From Branchiostoma floridae (taxonomy: Eukaryota; Chordata; Leptocardii; Amphioxiformes; Branchiostomatidae), in NCBI RefSeq assembly GCF_000003815.2, contig NC_049985.1:9290247-9354246 (forward strand): a DNA stretch of 64,000 nucleotides. Direction: 5' to 3'. Positions within the stretch are counted from its first letter, which is position 1. Every line of letters starts with the position of its first letter. Below the pieces are notes generated by a model, which worked only from the letters and a program-made list of their open reading frames with translations, did not search any database and was not told the origin of the DNA. The translations under genes and the position numbers were made by a program. Shown one piece after another: positions 46,786 to 57,958 of the stretch.

Positions 46786-47920
46786 TGACAATTAAGACCC
46801 CCTACATGCCAAACATTACGTCATCACCGTCTGGGAGACCTTCGCAGGGGGTCGTCCCACATTTCCTCGGGCACGTGACATGTGCCCTGAACGACCTGCC
46901 TGGGGGCCAAACAAAGGGGATTTTATGAATGGTTTCAGGGGGCACAACTTCGCGCCAGATCCTACTAGCAGATAGGAAGTTGAACGTTTCGTGACAACTA
47001 AGTTTCTTGCCAGCAAAGGTATCAAAGAAACGTTTTATTCTGTTCGATGGTGGGCAAACCTGGCTGCAAAACTGTCCAGACATCAGGGGTCGAAACAAGC
47101 CACAAAAGGCACGGGGAAAATGTGGCGGGAAATCTATTTTTGCGCGCCAGCTGGCGGGCGTAAATACCAACAGCTGATCAAACCGGATGGCCAATGACAG
47201 GGCCTCCTTTTTCGCGGTAGGGGTAACTTGATTGACACGAGCAAACATCAAGCTATTTGACACCCTTCCTGATTGGTCGTATACACATTCCATTCATGCA
47301 TCTTTTCGAATTGAGATTTTTCTTGGCTTTGTGCCATTTTACTTCTGTCACAATAGACGATCTGCAAAAATAGACTTACAATGGTATTTTCTAGCTATAC
47401 TACTTCTTTCTTACATATAATGAAATGCACTTTTACACACGTTATTCCAAAACTTACAAACTCGTATTTTGTATGCATCCCTCGTTTGCAATTCTCCCTA
47501 CCATGGTGGGACAGCTGTTGACATTGTTGGGCCTTTTCCCGCGCCTCAGCTGATGCACGACGAAGCACGTACTATATCCTGCTGCAACAAAATAGTACAA
47601 ATCTATTTTTCTGAGTTAAAGGTTGGCATATCCCAAATAAAACCACATATACCTCATTACATAATTTGATTGTTAAAATCTGGGTTTTGAAAGGAATATG
47701 TCGGTGATGACACCGACGAAACCTTGGTGCAGGGATTCTCGTCTGCGGAGGGATATCGGCACACATTCCTTGCAGCTGAGCACCCAGCTGTTTCCCGCCA
47801 CTTCACCTCATTTACAACGTTTGTTGTTACACTTACGTTTTCTGGCCTTGGAATTGCGTGTTAACTACAGTTTTCCTCAGGATTCAGGAGATTTGCTTCT
47901 TCGGTATTTTCTTGAAGTTG

Positions 47921-50900
47921 ATGGCCTTTCAGCCACGCGGCAAGAGAGAGATCCGGGCGACCGAAGCAGAGGTTGTGGGGAGCTTGTGTCGGTACGTCAC
48001 ACGCACACGCTTTTGTCTGTCAAAGCACCGATATTTCCATTTTTCGTTTCAATTTCAGGGTGTGTTTTTGCACGAAACCATATCACCCGTGTTCCCAAGA
48101 ATGCCCGCGTTATGGGAAAATTATGTTGGTCTCAGGTTGCTGTCGTTCAGTGGAGAAATCCTCGGAAAATCATGTCTTGTGGGGCGTTGTCGCCTTCTGT
48201 GTTGCAATCTGTACTGCAAGCCCACGTGAGCTTGTGCTATCGTCGCCCGTACTAATTTTCCTTTTTTACCATCTTAGTAACTGCAAAACGATCACCGTAA
48301 TCCACATCAGATTGTTAAGCATATTTGACTCAACGTTTTATGGTTGTGGAAAATGATTCTTAATGCTGTTAAACGGCTAGAATCTAGATGTGTTGGGCGT
48401 TGTCTCCTCGTGTTTTGTTGCAATCCTGCCAGCTGGCCCACGTGAAACCATCTTTGTGTTTTCCTTTCCGCATTTTCTGCTCCGGGGAAATAGGTCATAT
48501 TCGGCCCATGTCTTGTCGTATATGAAGCGGAGCCGACGCCCAGCTGAGTCCAATAATCATGCCCCGAATCTTGTTGGATCTCCAGACAGGAAAAATCGAT
48601 GAAATTTTCATTATTTCTGGACATTTCAACGGCGCTTGTGAGCTCACGTGGTTCGGGTCCCGCGCCGCTCCGAGGCCAGCCGACGCTACCGTGTGTTGCC
48701 CGTATTTCATAACAAATCTTTACATTTTTGGGGAATAGAAACGTCCTATTTGCCACTGATCGTACCTCAGTAATAAAGTGCAGGTATCTATTTACGTGAG
48801 CACTGACAAATGTTGACATTTTAGGTCTTTGACAAGGTTTTTTACGCATGACAGTTTACTGTACAAATTTCTCACACCGCTACATCAACAATATGCCCCA
48901 TATGGAAGTGAAAAATGGGGAAGTGTAGCAAGCCACACCTTAGATATCTTCCACGTATTTCAGCGAGTCCTAACGAGGTTTGTTGTGGATGAACCAAAAC
49001 ACGGGTTTATTTTGGTGCCATGTGTTGGTTGTAGTATTTGCACGATGTGGGTGATCTTTGTCCCCTACGGCCACACAAGCCGCTCCATGCTTGTGGCCAA
49101 CACGACGTGACACTTTCCAAATCGACCTTCATTTTCCCACCCAAATCGTTCCATTTGTGTTCAGTATTTCTCAACAAGAATCGTGTTGTCGGTTGTAGAT
49201 GTCATATCTGTATAGAAAGCGATGAACGGGGTGAATCCCTTTGTTGTGGTGCCGCTGTTTTGTTGTGGTGTGTGCCGTACCCCGGTACATTCCTATCTCT
49301 AACCAACTACGCAAATGTTGACATGGGGCCGAATTTATATTGACAGTCGGGGGCGCAAAATGGGCCAATGGAAGAAAAATCACCTCTTATACAACACGGA
49401 ATTGACTGTCTACTACATCGAGGAAAATGGCTCGTTCAGTGTTTTGACTGGTAGTGTTGTGAAACTGAATAATTTATCACTGAGAAGACTAAAATTACAC
49501 CTGTTCGCAGCACTGCAGTACAATGTACTCCACTTCTACAGAATTGTGTGTTACAGTTTGTGTGGTTGTGTGACACAGGCCTTTTGTCAGAAAAAAATGA
49601 AGGAAGAGAATGCTTATCTCAAGAAGAGTAGAATCCTACAACAACTAGTAATTCTCCCGCTAGTGAATGAACAATGGTTTCAATTTCCTTGATATACTAA
49701 AGATAGAAACCCCCCTGTTTATTTGTTTATATATGTGAACATTGAAAGTGAGAGTGAAGTGAAAGGTGATTATGGTTTCCCCACTGCTCTTGTTTTGTTT
49801 TTCCATTGTATCCCTTTCCCTTTCATGCCTGTTTTGTTGTGTTGGAGGTGGGATAAAAGCCACCTGGCCTGATGTCTAGCAACCAAAAACAATTTGCATA
49901 ATAGCATGATGTCATGGTTGACAGGAGGGGGCGGAGTCAGGATGGAACAGCTGCTCCATATGTCATATGGTTGACTCCACTCAAACTTACCAAACATGGT
50001 AGTTTAGAGTACTGTTTGCTTGCATGGAAGTTTCATGGAAAATTATTTCATCTTTGTGGTCAATGAGAAACAGAAAAGAGATACATTGTTTGAAGGTTTC
50101 TGTTTTTATCTCATAAAAGGATGAATATCTTTATTTTTTATCATTTATGTGTCTTTGAAACATCTACTCTATGTAGTTATAATTTGTGCATATCAGTATA
50201 GCCAAATCTTTTGTAGGTTTACAGTGCTCCAAAGGCCAGAGATTTTGGAAAACCTAGAACTTGTATTGAAAAGGCTGAAACGACATTGACAAACACGTTG
50301 ACTTAAAATGTAAAAAAAACTATATTAGAATGAGAGTTGAGACTGTGCATGTGTCCCTGTAGGTACCACTTGTGTGTTTCCCACACAGCCCACCTTGTCC
50401 TGTCCTGTTTGTCTGTCTGCAGTGCCCTGCTTGGGGGATTCTTACAAATTAGGCTTGGTTAGCTATATTTATCCAGTTGTGTGTCTGTCCTGCTTGTGTT
50501 GTTCCTGGAGAACAAGTGGAGTTCTGTAGAGTCTGGAGGGTGTTTGTCCTGAAACAGGTGCCCCTCATTGCAGGACACTGGGACACTTTCCCCTGCCAGG
50601 GACTGTATTGTTCATCTCATGCATATGCCACCCCTCATTGGTATAACAAACAAGGACATTTCCGGTTGCCTCTTTATGTGTAATACTAGTATAGGAATCA
50701 AACATAATATTGTATTCAGAATGGTGTGTCATTCCGGTCCGGTGTTATATATAAAACTGTAGATTTCTTTGATCGATTTTTGTGGTACTTCCTGTAAGGA
50801 AGGAGGTAGCATTTTAGGCAACAACAAAAAAGATCCTCATTACCATGTATGCTGTCACTGTTTGTCATGTCATAGAGGATATTAAGTTGGACTCCCATTG

Positions 50901-53900
50901 TGTGCACCTCTCACACATCAAAACACTCATAATTGGCCCTGAATGTTTTCTGGCAACAGCACCTCCAGTCATCCATATTTTATGATGTTATGATTTATAA
51001 TGCAGTGTCAGGTCCTGCCAGTGTTGCTTTCCAGTGTTATGATTGCCAGTGTTTCATTACATTTGGCTCTATGCCAAGAAGCATGTTTCTAAAATATGAC
51101 AACAGACAAGATATGAATTTTAGATGTTTCAATACTACTAGTATATTTTGCCATCCTACAACAAGGAACATGTATATTGGTTGATGGGTAGATATAAAGC
51201 TTGTAAGGTGAATTGCAATCACGCAATAATCGGGTTAGTTCACCCAAACTGTTGAGGGCATGACTAATTTTCGCCAACTGGTAATTTTGAGGAGGACATC
51301 AGTGGTGGGCACCATGACATTTGACAAGCAGATTGTTGATTGGCTAATTTGACTGCTCCAATCAGATTGGCAGGTCCACAGATGGGGTCTGAAGAGTGTG
51401 TTTGGCAGTGTGCCAGCCCGGGTCCCCAGGGAGAAGGGGTAATCAGTGAGCTGTATTGGGTAGTTTTCTATTACTGGGCCTACTGCCACCTGTTCTGCTC
51501 TACATGCTGTGTCCTTAGCATGCCCTTTCAACAGTTTACACTAATCCTTTCAACTTGCCCCGACTTCATGGATCAGTGAATGTAGGTTGTGTGAGTAAAA
51601 GGAGAGAAATTTAAGAAGCACCGCATGAACATGTTTGCACTTGATTCTGTGGTAGACTTGGAAAATTATTCATTTGTTTAGTTTCAGTTATTGTTAGTGC
51701 TCACATTTACACAGCTGGTTGGGTACTCCTGTCAAAGTTGACAAACTGATTTTTTATTGAGTCCAACAAGGTGAACATAATCCTGGTGTTGAAACAAGGA
51801 CGGGTCTGTCTAAAGGTCGCTCTGAAACACTTGAGGTGGTCCCAGATATGCTGTTGTGAGAAAGAACAGTTGATAGCTTGTCATTTTACACCTGAGACAT
51901 AGATTGATGATAGTCAATTTTAAAAAGAAGCAAGGATGTGTCATGTTGACTTCTTAGTACAAGTCATTCTGTTTTTAACCGTATGTTCCTTGGATTTAAA
52001 GAGTTTTCTGTGTCTGTTGTTTCCTTAGACTTGGATCTGCATCAATGGACAACGAGACCGTCCGCCGTGAGCACGAGCGGCGGATTCGGCGGGAGATTGC
52101 CAACAGCAACGAGCGGCGCCGTATGCAGAGCATCAACGCTGGGTTCCAGTCCCTGAAGACGCTGATCCCGCACAGTGATGGAGAGAAACTTAGCAAGGTG
52201 AGCAACTTCTGTTTGTAATGGTACTAAGTAGGCAGTTGGCAGCCATGCTGACAGGGGTCATACCCTATGGACAGTGGCAGTGGTTTGATAGGATGTCATA
52301 TTGTTCCTCATTACAGTTTAGTCCCTTCAGCAAATGGGAAGGTTAAACACAATGTTTTGAACCGCTGTTATTTACATGTGTAGTTTGATATGTACATGTG
52401 TATATTTAGGAGTGCCTTTTTTTTAAATATACGAGCAATCGCTATTGACGTTTATATCCAGGTATTTGACGGCTGGTGCCTACCAGGACTTCAGTAGATT
52501 GGATTAAAATTTGATATTTAAATTAGCAGATCAAATTACTGGTGGATATGTAAATCAATCTTTTGCCAAAGACCTGCTTTTTGCCTACCAATGCATCACA
52601 GTGACAATCATTGCAGTTGCTCATATCCCAGTGGATTACAATTAGCAATTTCGATACCATGAAGTCCCAAACAGGTAAGTTAGACCTAACATGTATAATT
52701 TCCCTCCTGTGTAGGCTGCCATCCTGCAGCAGACAGCAGAGTACATCTTCGCACTGGAGCAGGACAAGACGCGCCTCCTGCACCAGAACTCCCAGCTCAA
52801 GCGAGCGCTCAGCGAACTGATGGAGGGGAAGGGCGGCTCGCCGTCGCCCAAACGGAAGAAGATGGACAGCGAGAGCCGAGTTTCGGATGAAGGGATTGCG
52901 GACGTTGCTGACGACCATGAGAATATGGAAAACATCAAAAAGCAAATGTTGGATTTGCGGTGGGTCTCTTTTGTCTTTGCCTCATGTTGAGTATCTACAC
53001 ATAAAGTGTAAGATGTCATTTCTGCTTGTAACGGATGATATTGTTTGCTCCATCTAACTCCACCACTGCAATGGCCGAAGAAGTAAAGTGTTCGCCTGGC
53101 ATTTGGTAGGTCGTTAGTTTGATCTCCGGCCAAGTCATACCAAAGACTTAAAAAAATGGTAGATGCTGCTTTCTCTGCTTAGCACTCAGCTTTCGGGAAA
53201 GAGTATAAAAGTTGAACACACACCACAACCAGTGGCCTATGCGCCATTAGACACAGGAAGGACTTTGACTTTTTGATGTAGCTAAAGGCTGTTATTAGTT
53301 GATTTTCTTATGTATGCTGTTCTGCCCCACAGTTGTCAGTTGGACAAGGAGCGTCGGCTGCGGATGATGTTGGAGGAGCAGAACCGGTCGCTGGAGGCGC
53401 AGCTGTACCCCGAGCGGCTGCGGGAGCTGGCGCACCAGGTGCAGATCCAGGCGCAGCAGGACGTCCACCGGCGGATTGTGGAGCAGCAGCACCAGCTCAT
53501 CCCACAACAGGTGCAGGTGCAGATCCAGGTGAGCACCTTCCTCCTCTTACACCTGGCTGATGCTTCGTCTTACTGTGGACGCTTTGTACAAAAATTCTAG
53601 TTTTCAAAACAAGTTTGAAAGCACTTCTCTACCCAGGGTCTTTGTAATAGTGCAATTTTTGTGGTCGATACTAACTTAAGAAGTTTGAATGTGTAGTTTC
53701 TTATGTGCTTATGTACATTTTAGAGTACATCTTCACCCTCGAGACAGGACTTACTGTAGACACTAGGTACAAAAATTCCAGTTTCAATTTGTTAAGTTTT
53801 CAAAACAAGATTGAAAGCACTCTTCCCAGAGTCTTTCTAACGGTGGAATTTTTGTGGTCGATGCTAACTTGAGAAATTTTCTCCAGCCCCAGCCGACCCC

Positions 53901-54264
53901 TGTCATCACTGTACCCGTCTCTGCCATGACGACGGTTTCCCAGGACGCGGTGACCGCCTCCCGTCAGAGTCTGGACACCATCGTACAAGCCATCCAGCAC
54001 CTCGAGGGCAACAAAGTCCTGCAGGACCACACCAAACAGGACGACGAGTCCAGCATCGACCCCGACTCGGAACCAGAGCGCGAGGAGGTTGTCATGACGA
54101 CGGAGGTGGCGACCCAAGCGACCGAGGAGGAAGTTTTGGCGTCCACGGGTTCACCGGTCAGAGTAGAGCTGGTTCATCACGCGGATATCGTAAACCAAGG
54201 GGAGCTGGTGCGCCAACTCAGTCAGCAGGAGCTGACCTCCAGGCCGGGGGTCATCATCTCCTGA
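47921..54264 (+). CDS. TFAP4: Transcription factor AP-4 (bHLH leucine zipper)
   Basis: Nuclear bHLH-zipper factor that binds CAGCTG E-boxes as a homodimer. Five coding exons, 47921-47991, 52029-52197, 52715-52959, 53333-53528 and 53887-54264, all in phase, give 352 aa (human 338). The short first exon reads MAFQPRGKREIRATEAE and ends VVGSLC; it aligns with the human HFRKTEKEVIGGLC segment, and its donor is GTACGT. The bHLH (about 41-95) contains RRIRREIANSNERRRMQSIN and SLKTLIPHSDGEKLSKAA. Zipper segments follow with LQQTAEYIFALEQDKTRLL and QLDKERRLRMMLEEQNRSLE, then a Gln-rich helix. The C-terminal SRQSLDTIVQAIQHLEG block is conserved with human, and the tail is acidic. Head-to-head with GLIS2. 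Identity is secure; exon 1 rests on phase and the short similarity. Confidence 0.95.
47992..52028 (+). other. TFAP4 intron 1 (4 kb)
   Basis: The first 700 bases are CpG-rich and contain three canonical CACGTG boxes and two CAGCTG boxes; a weak internal duplication built on GGGCGTTGTC...GCCCACGTGA occurs near 48183 and 48389. The remainder is AT-rich with no coding exon that I can support. Confidence 0.6.
48223..48650. promoter_or_regulatory. E-box cluster in TFAP4 intron 1
   Basis: CACGTG occurs at 48223-48228, 48439-48444 and 48645-48650. CAGCTG, the AP-4 recognition core, occurs at 48430-48435 and 48541-48546. In humans MYC activates TFAP4 through CACGTG boxes in the first intron; the same arrangement is visible here. 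Occupancy is inferred. Confidence 0.5.
53057..53270 (+). mobile_element. tRNA-derived SINE in TFAP4 intron 3
   Basis: ATGGCCGAAGAAGTAAAGTG TTCGCCTGGC gives a degenerate A box. TAGTTTGATCTCCGG gives a B box resembling GGTTCGANTCC, spaced as in a tRNA. An AAAAAAATGG stretch and an unrelated 3' body follow. The head is diverged and does not fold as a functional tRNA. Boundaries are approximate. Confidence 0.6.
53566..53884 (+). repeat. Duplicated block in TFAP4 intron 4
   Basis: About 125-bp copies at 53566-53690 and 53747-53884 share TACTGT.GAC, GTACAAAAATTC, TTTTCAAAACAAG, TTGAAAGCAC and TTTTTGTGGTCGAT. The second copy runs directly into the polypyrimidine tract and 3' splice site of the last coding exon. 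Confidence 0.75.
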
Positions 54265-56915
54265 GGCCAGAGGGCATAGGTCATCTGTGACCTGTTATGT
54301 GCATTCTTCAAATGGACTGCTGAAAGAAAGCACAGCCAGAGGCATTAAATCTCTAAGTTCTATTGTACATAAAGTTCTCCGCTACACTACTTTGCTTGGC
54401 TCCAATCTTGACGTGTCTGCCAACCCTGGCATTGAGAACCAGTTTCACAGACTGGGAAGTACCTTTGTAATTTGTACAACGCTTTTTGCTCTGAAACACT
54501 TTCAATATCAGTAGTGAGCCGTTCTTGTGCTCCAGTCTGAATAGTTGTTCTTGTGTATAACCCACACTGAAGAGTACAGTTATTTTTGTAGTAGAATTGC
54601 TTATTTAACAAACAAAAAGTTTATTGGTTGTATTCTTGTAAGAGCTTGGCAACAGTTGTATTTTGAAGTTGTCTAAATACAGATTGTTATTTTTCAGAGG
54701 AGAGTTGTAATGGACGGTTTAGTCTAATTAGTTTCATCTAAATACTTTATTTATTATGTATTTATCATATGATACACGGCAGCTTGTACTGAAAATGTCT
54801 TTTGTTCCGATGTTGTAAATTGTGTTTTGTACAAATGTAGCTTGTAGGATGTTGAATGGAAAGTTATTAGGTAAGAATTTATTCTGTTGTGTGTGTTTGT
54901 TTGCGTTGGATGTTTGTACGTATGACTTTTGGCTGTTTGAGGAACAGAATTCATTTCATGTCACAAGTCTGGTCATGCAGCTTAGCTGGCATTGCATTCC
55001 ATACGGGAAGACTTCTTGTACATATTGTCTAGTTTAGTTTTGTATGTCAAGTAATTTATGGTCATATACAGATCATTTTTGCATTGCTGTTGTATAGACA
55101 TAATAGTTTACTCTAATACAGTAACATTGATATTTATTTTCATAGTTAATTTGTAATGTGTCACATAGCTAACATTTACTAAGATATGTTATATACTGTT
55201 TATTTAGCACATATGTTTATGCTCAAAATAGTCCGTTAAGGTGGATGTGGTTATGTCTGAATATGAAGCAGTGTGTGTCCATGTTCAGTGGCATGAGACT
55301 TGCATGTGGAAAGGAATATCTGAAGTCACTCTGTTGTCGGCATGAAGCACCTTTAAAAAGGCAGAAGTTGGAGTTGGAAAAAGTTGTCAAGCCCCCCAAA
55401 AGAGTTCTATATTCTTAAGAAGGTTACAAAATATTGATGACTGAGCCATTTCATCATTCAAGAAGAAAATGGCTCAAATATAATAGGGTGTTTCTTTTAT
55501 TTAAAAACTGTTAATTGGTTTGGAATAAATCTAAACTTTGATTCAATTGTTTGAATAATGAAAAAAAATGTTGAAATTCAACAGAAGATATATTACAAGA
55601 ATAAATTTGTTTTGCAGAGTATTTATTTTGATACAAAAGAATGTGGTGGGGTCCTAGACTTCTGGTCAAATGTTGGTGAGTCTGAGACTTTGTCTTGTGT
55701 TTAGATGGCTTTGCTAAAGCAAATTCAGTATATACCTCTGAAAAAGGTTTGTTCTGTATGTAGGTGGTGTCTTTTGAAAGTTTCTGTAGGGTGTTGCTTG
55801 GACAGTATTTGTTCACATTATTTAGGACCGGCTGAAACATTTACATGACACAACTTGTCCTGCAGTCTGCACTGTGTTGTCTTCCTGTGTCTGTGTGACA
55901 GAAAATATGTGTGAGGATTCTCTTTCCTGTCGTTGGGTATTGTTACAATACTGGCAAGGAGTTTTCTGTACCCCTTTGAATGAACCCTGTTACTGATCCA
56001 TTGTTTTATGCGAATAGGTCTTGACAAGAGAAAGAATTGTTCTTAAAATGTGTTTTGTAAGCAGAGGTGAAACCCACAACCTCAAGGGAAGAATTTGCCA
56101 ATTGGATATTCTGGGATTTGAATTGTGTCCAACTTATCCAGTGTGGAATGTCTCAGTGTTGAAGCTACTGCAGTTTTTGGATACCCCTGATAATTAAATG
56201 GGGGGCTGTGGACTGTTTAAGATTCTGCAGGCTACTCAAGCATTAATTCTATGATTCTCAGAGCATTACTCCATTGGTGTTGAAGAATATCCGTCCACAT
56301 GGGTGTAGAAGCCTGGCACTGGGAACCAAGGAATTTAAACTGATGTAGTCTTAAGTTGGAAAAAAGTCTTTCTTGGTTGAGAAGCAATCATATAAAGGTT
56401 TCGGAAGGAAAAATACATATTTTTGCATTGGTGCCAAATTTGCAAATACTAGTATGAGGATATTCAAAGGTTGTATGTGTTGTTCATGTTACCACTGTTT
56501 GGAGACGGGGTGTTTTGAAACATCGCACAAGCTTGTGGGGGTATCAGTTTGGTATACTGGGATGTGCTCTTGTCATCTTACACCTACTGTTGTCTTAGTG
56601 TTGAATATGATTCTAGTTACTTACTTACTTTAAAAAAAGCCATGACTGTCCTGGCCACACAAAAGCCCTTGTTGAAGAATGTCTGAAAACTGGTTATTGT
56701 GACATGCAGTATCAAAAGTATGTTGATACAGAAGAGCGAACGGGCTCTGGCTAGGACAGGCATAGTTTCTATTTCTGTAAGATCACTCCAGTGGTGAACT
56801 GTACACGTACACATACATTGAGTATAACTGCTGTTGAAACATTGAAGTTATAATTCTTGAGTCGACAGCTCTCAGGTTTTATTTATTCACGCATGTCTGT
56901 CCAATGCTCAATAAA
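54265..56915 (+). other. TFAP4 3' untranslated region (probable)
   Basis: AT-rich non-coding sequence after the stop codon. Canonical AATAAA signals lie at 55524-55529 and 56910-56915, so the 3'UTR may be about 1.3 or 2.6 kb. I see no other gene here. A minus-strand AATAAA near 56882-56887 could end the convergent methyltransferase transcript. Confidence 0.5.
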
Positions 56916-57303
56916 ATACATTTCTCATCATCTAACAGTATATCTTGCTGTCTGCATTATGTTGTATTTGGGTCAAACATTATTCAAGAGTTACCGGTCT
57001 ATTTAATTGCAATGCCAATAGAATTTGTGACCAATTTAGTGACTTTTGCACAGACCTAATAAAGTGTATAAGTATTTTTTTAAAGCTATTGGGACGAATT
57101 ATAAAGAAGCTTTGGCTTAAATTTAGTTCCCCAGTGTTTTTCTCCAGCCTAAAAGCATTTGCTATGACAACCAGAATAAGGCCAAAGTCCTTAGTAATTA
57201 ACCACACACCCTGAAGTTTACATGTTTTGAGAACTTGCCCAAACTCTGGAAGAATGTGACTCCCACATTGAAAAACATGTGAAAACTCGTGGAATATTTC
57301 TAG

Positions 57304-57339
57304 GTGTTACCAAGGACGTTATATCGTCCTTGGTGTTAC
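57304..57339. mobile_element. Tiny palindromic element with 7-bp target-site duplication (copy 7)
   Basis: Element 57311-57332 (22 bp): arms CAAGGACG and CGTCCTTG around TTATAT, identical to copy 2. It is flanked by GTGTTAC on both sides (57304-57310 and 57333-57339). It lies between TFAP4 and the methyltransferase. Confidence 0.8.
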
Positions 57340-57958
57340 AACAAGGTCTATAGTAACTTGATATTGAAAAGAACCTAGATAGGGTTGTCAAACAGTAACC
57401 TACACTTAGCTGTACTAAATTAAAAGGTGGTACCTGAAGTTGCTGCTCACTTCCATTTACTTTCAAAAAAATTCATATACAACGGTTCAATGCCTAATGA
57501 GAAGTAATTCCCTCTTGTGCTCATTATCTAGTAAAATGCCAGCCAAGTACAGGCACTGCATTACCCATGTGAATACAACTTACAAGTACTGGCAGGTACA
57601 AACTAATCAAATCTTGCATTTTTACTAGGTTGTGTCAGGTGGGTTTGTAGATGAGGATGAAGAATCTGACCAAAGAGAAAAATGCATGGCTCTTCATAAC
57701 CTAGATTTCATTTCATGCAACATACAGCTGTAAAATAATACAATGTGATATCTCAATCACAGATTTGTTGCTGAGTAAGATTGATTTGGTTGTTTAAAAT
57801 TCTGTGTAATCAGACAAATCATCAACTTGTAAGAAAATCGTCTTTCACCTTCCAATACCTGAAAATTGTTTACATCAACCTCACACAAATCCATCCAGAC
57901 TTTTTATCCATGATGTCCCCATATACAACACGAATCGAAGGCCAAGTGCAAGACAGTC

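Larger units (their letters stand above)
38971..47920. other. GLIS2-TFAP4 divergent intergenic region, including GLIS2 5'UTR intron
   Basis: Nine kb between the two divergent coding starts; the GLIS2 5' exon must lie somewhere here. It holds two tiny palindromic elements (40761 and 45768), a dispersed repeat (42793), a tandem duplication (44894-45132) and an inverted repeat (45162-45305). Its right end, about 46480-47900, is GC/CpG-rich and promoter-like. An unexplained minus-strand open frame of about 39 codons starts at 40062 (MSFTEVEPEDSSADM). Confidence 0.5.

Noticed and set aside
47698-48255. 185-codon open frame overlapping TFAP4 exon 1
   Set aside because: Different frame from the exon whose product matches the AP-4 N-terminus, and it reads through the splice donor into the intron.
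48307-48849. 180-codon minus-strand open frame in TFAP4 intron 1
   Set aside because: Open only because the region is CpG-rich; no recognisable domain and no splice context.
53070-53140. Functional tRNA gene
   Set aside because: A and B boxes are present but the acceptor and anticodon stems do not pair; better explained as a SINE head.
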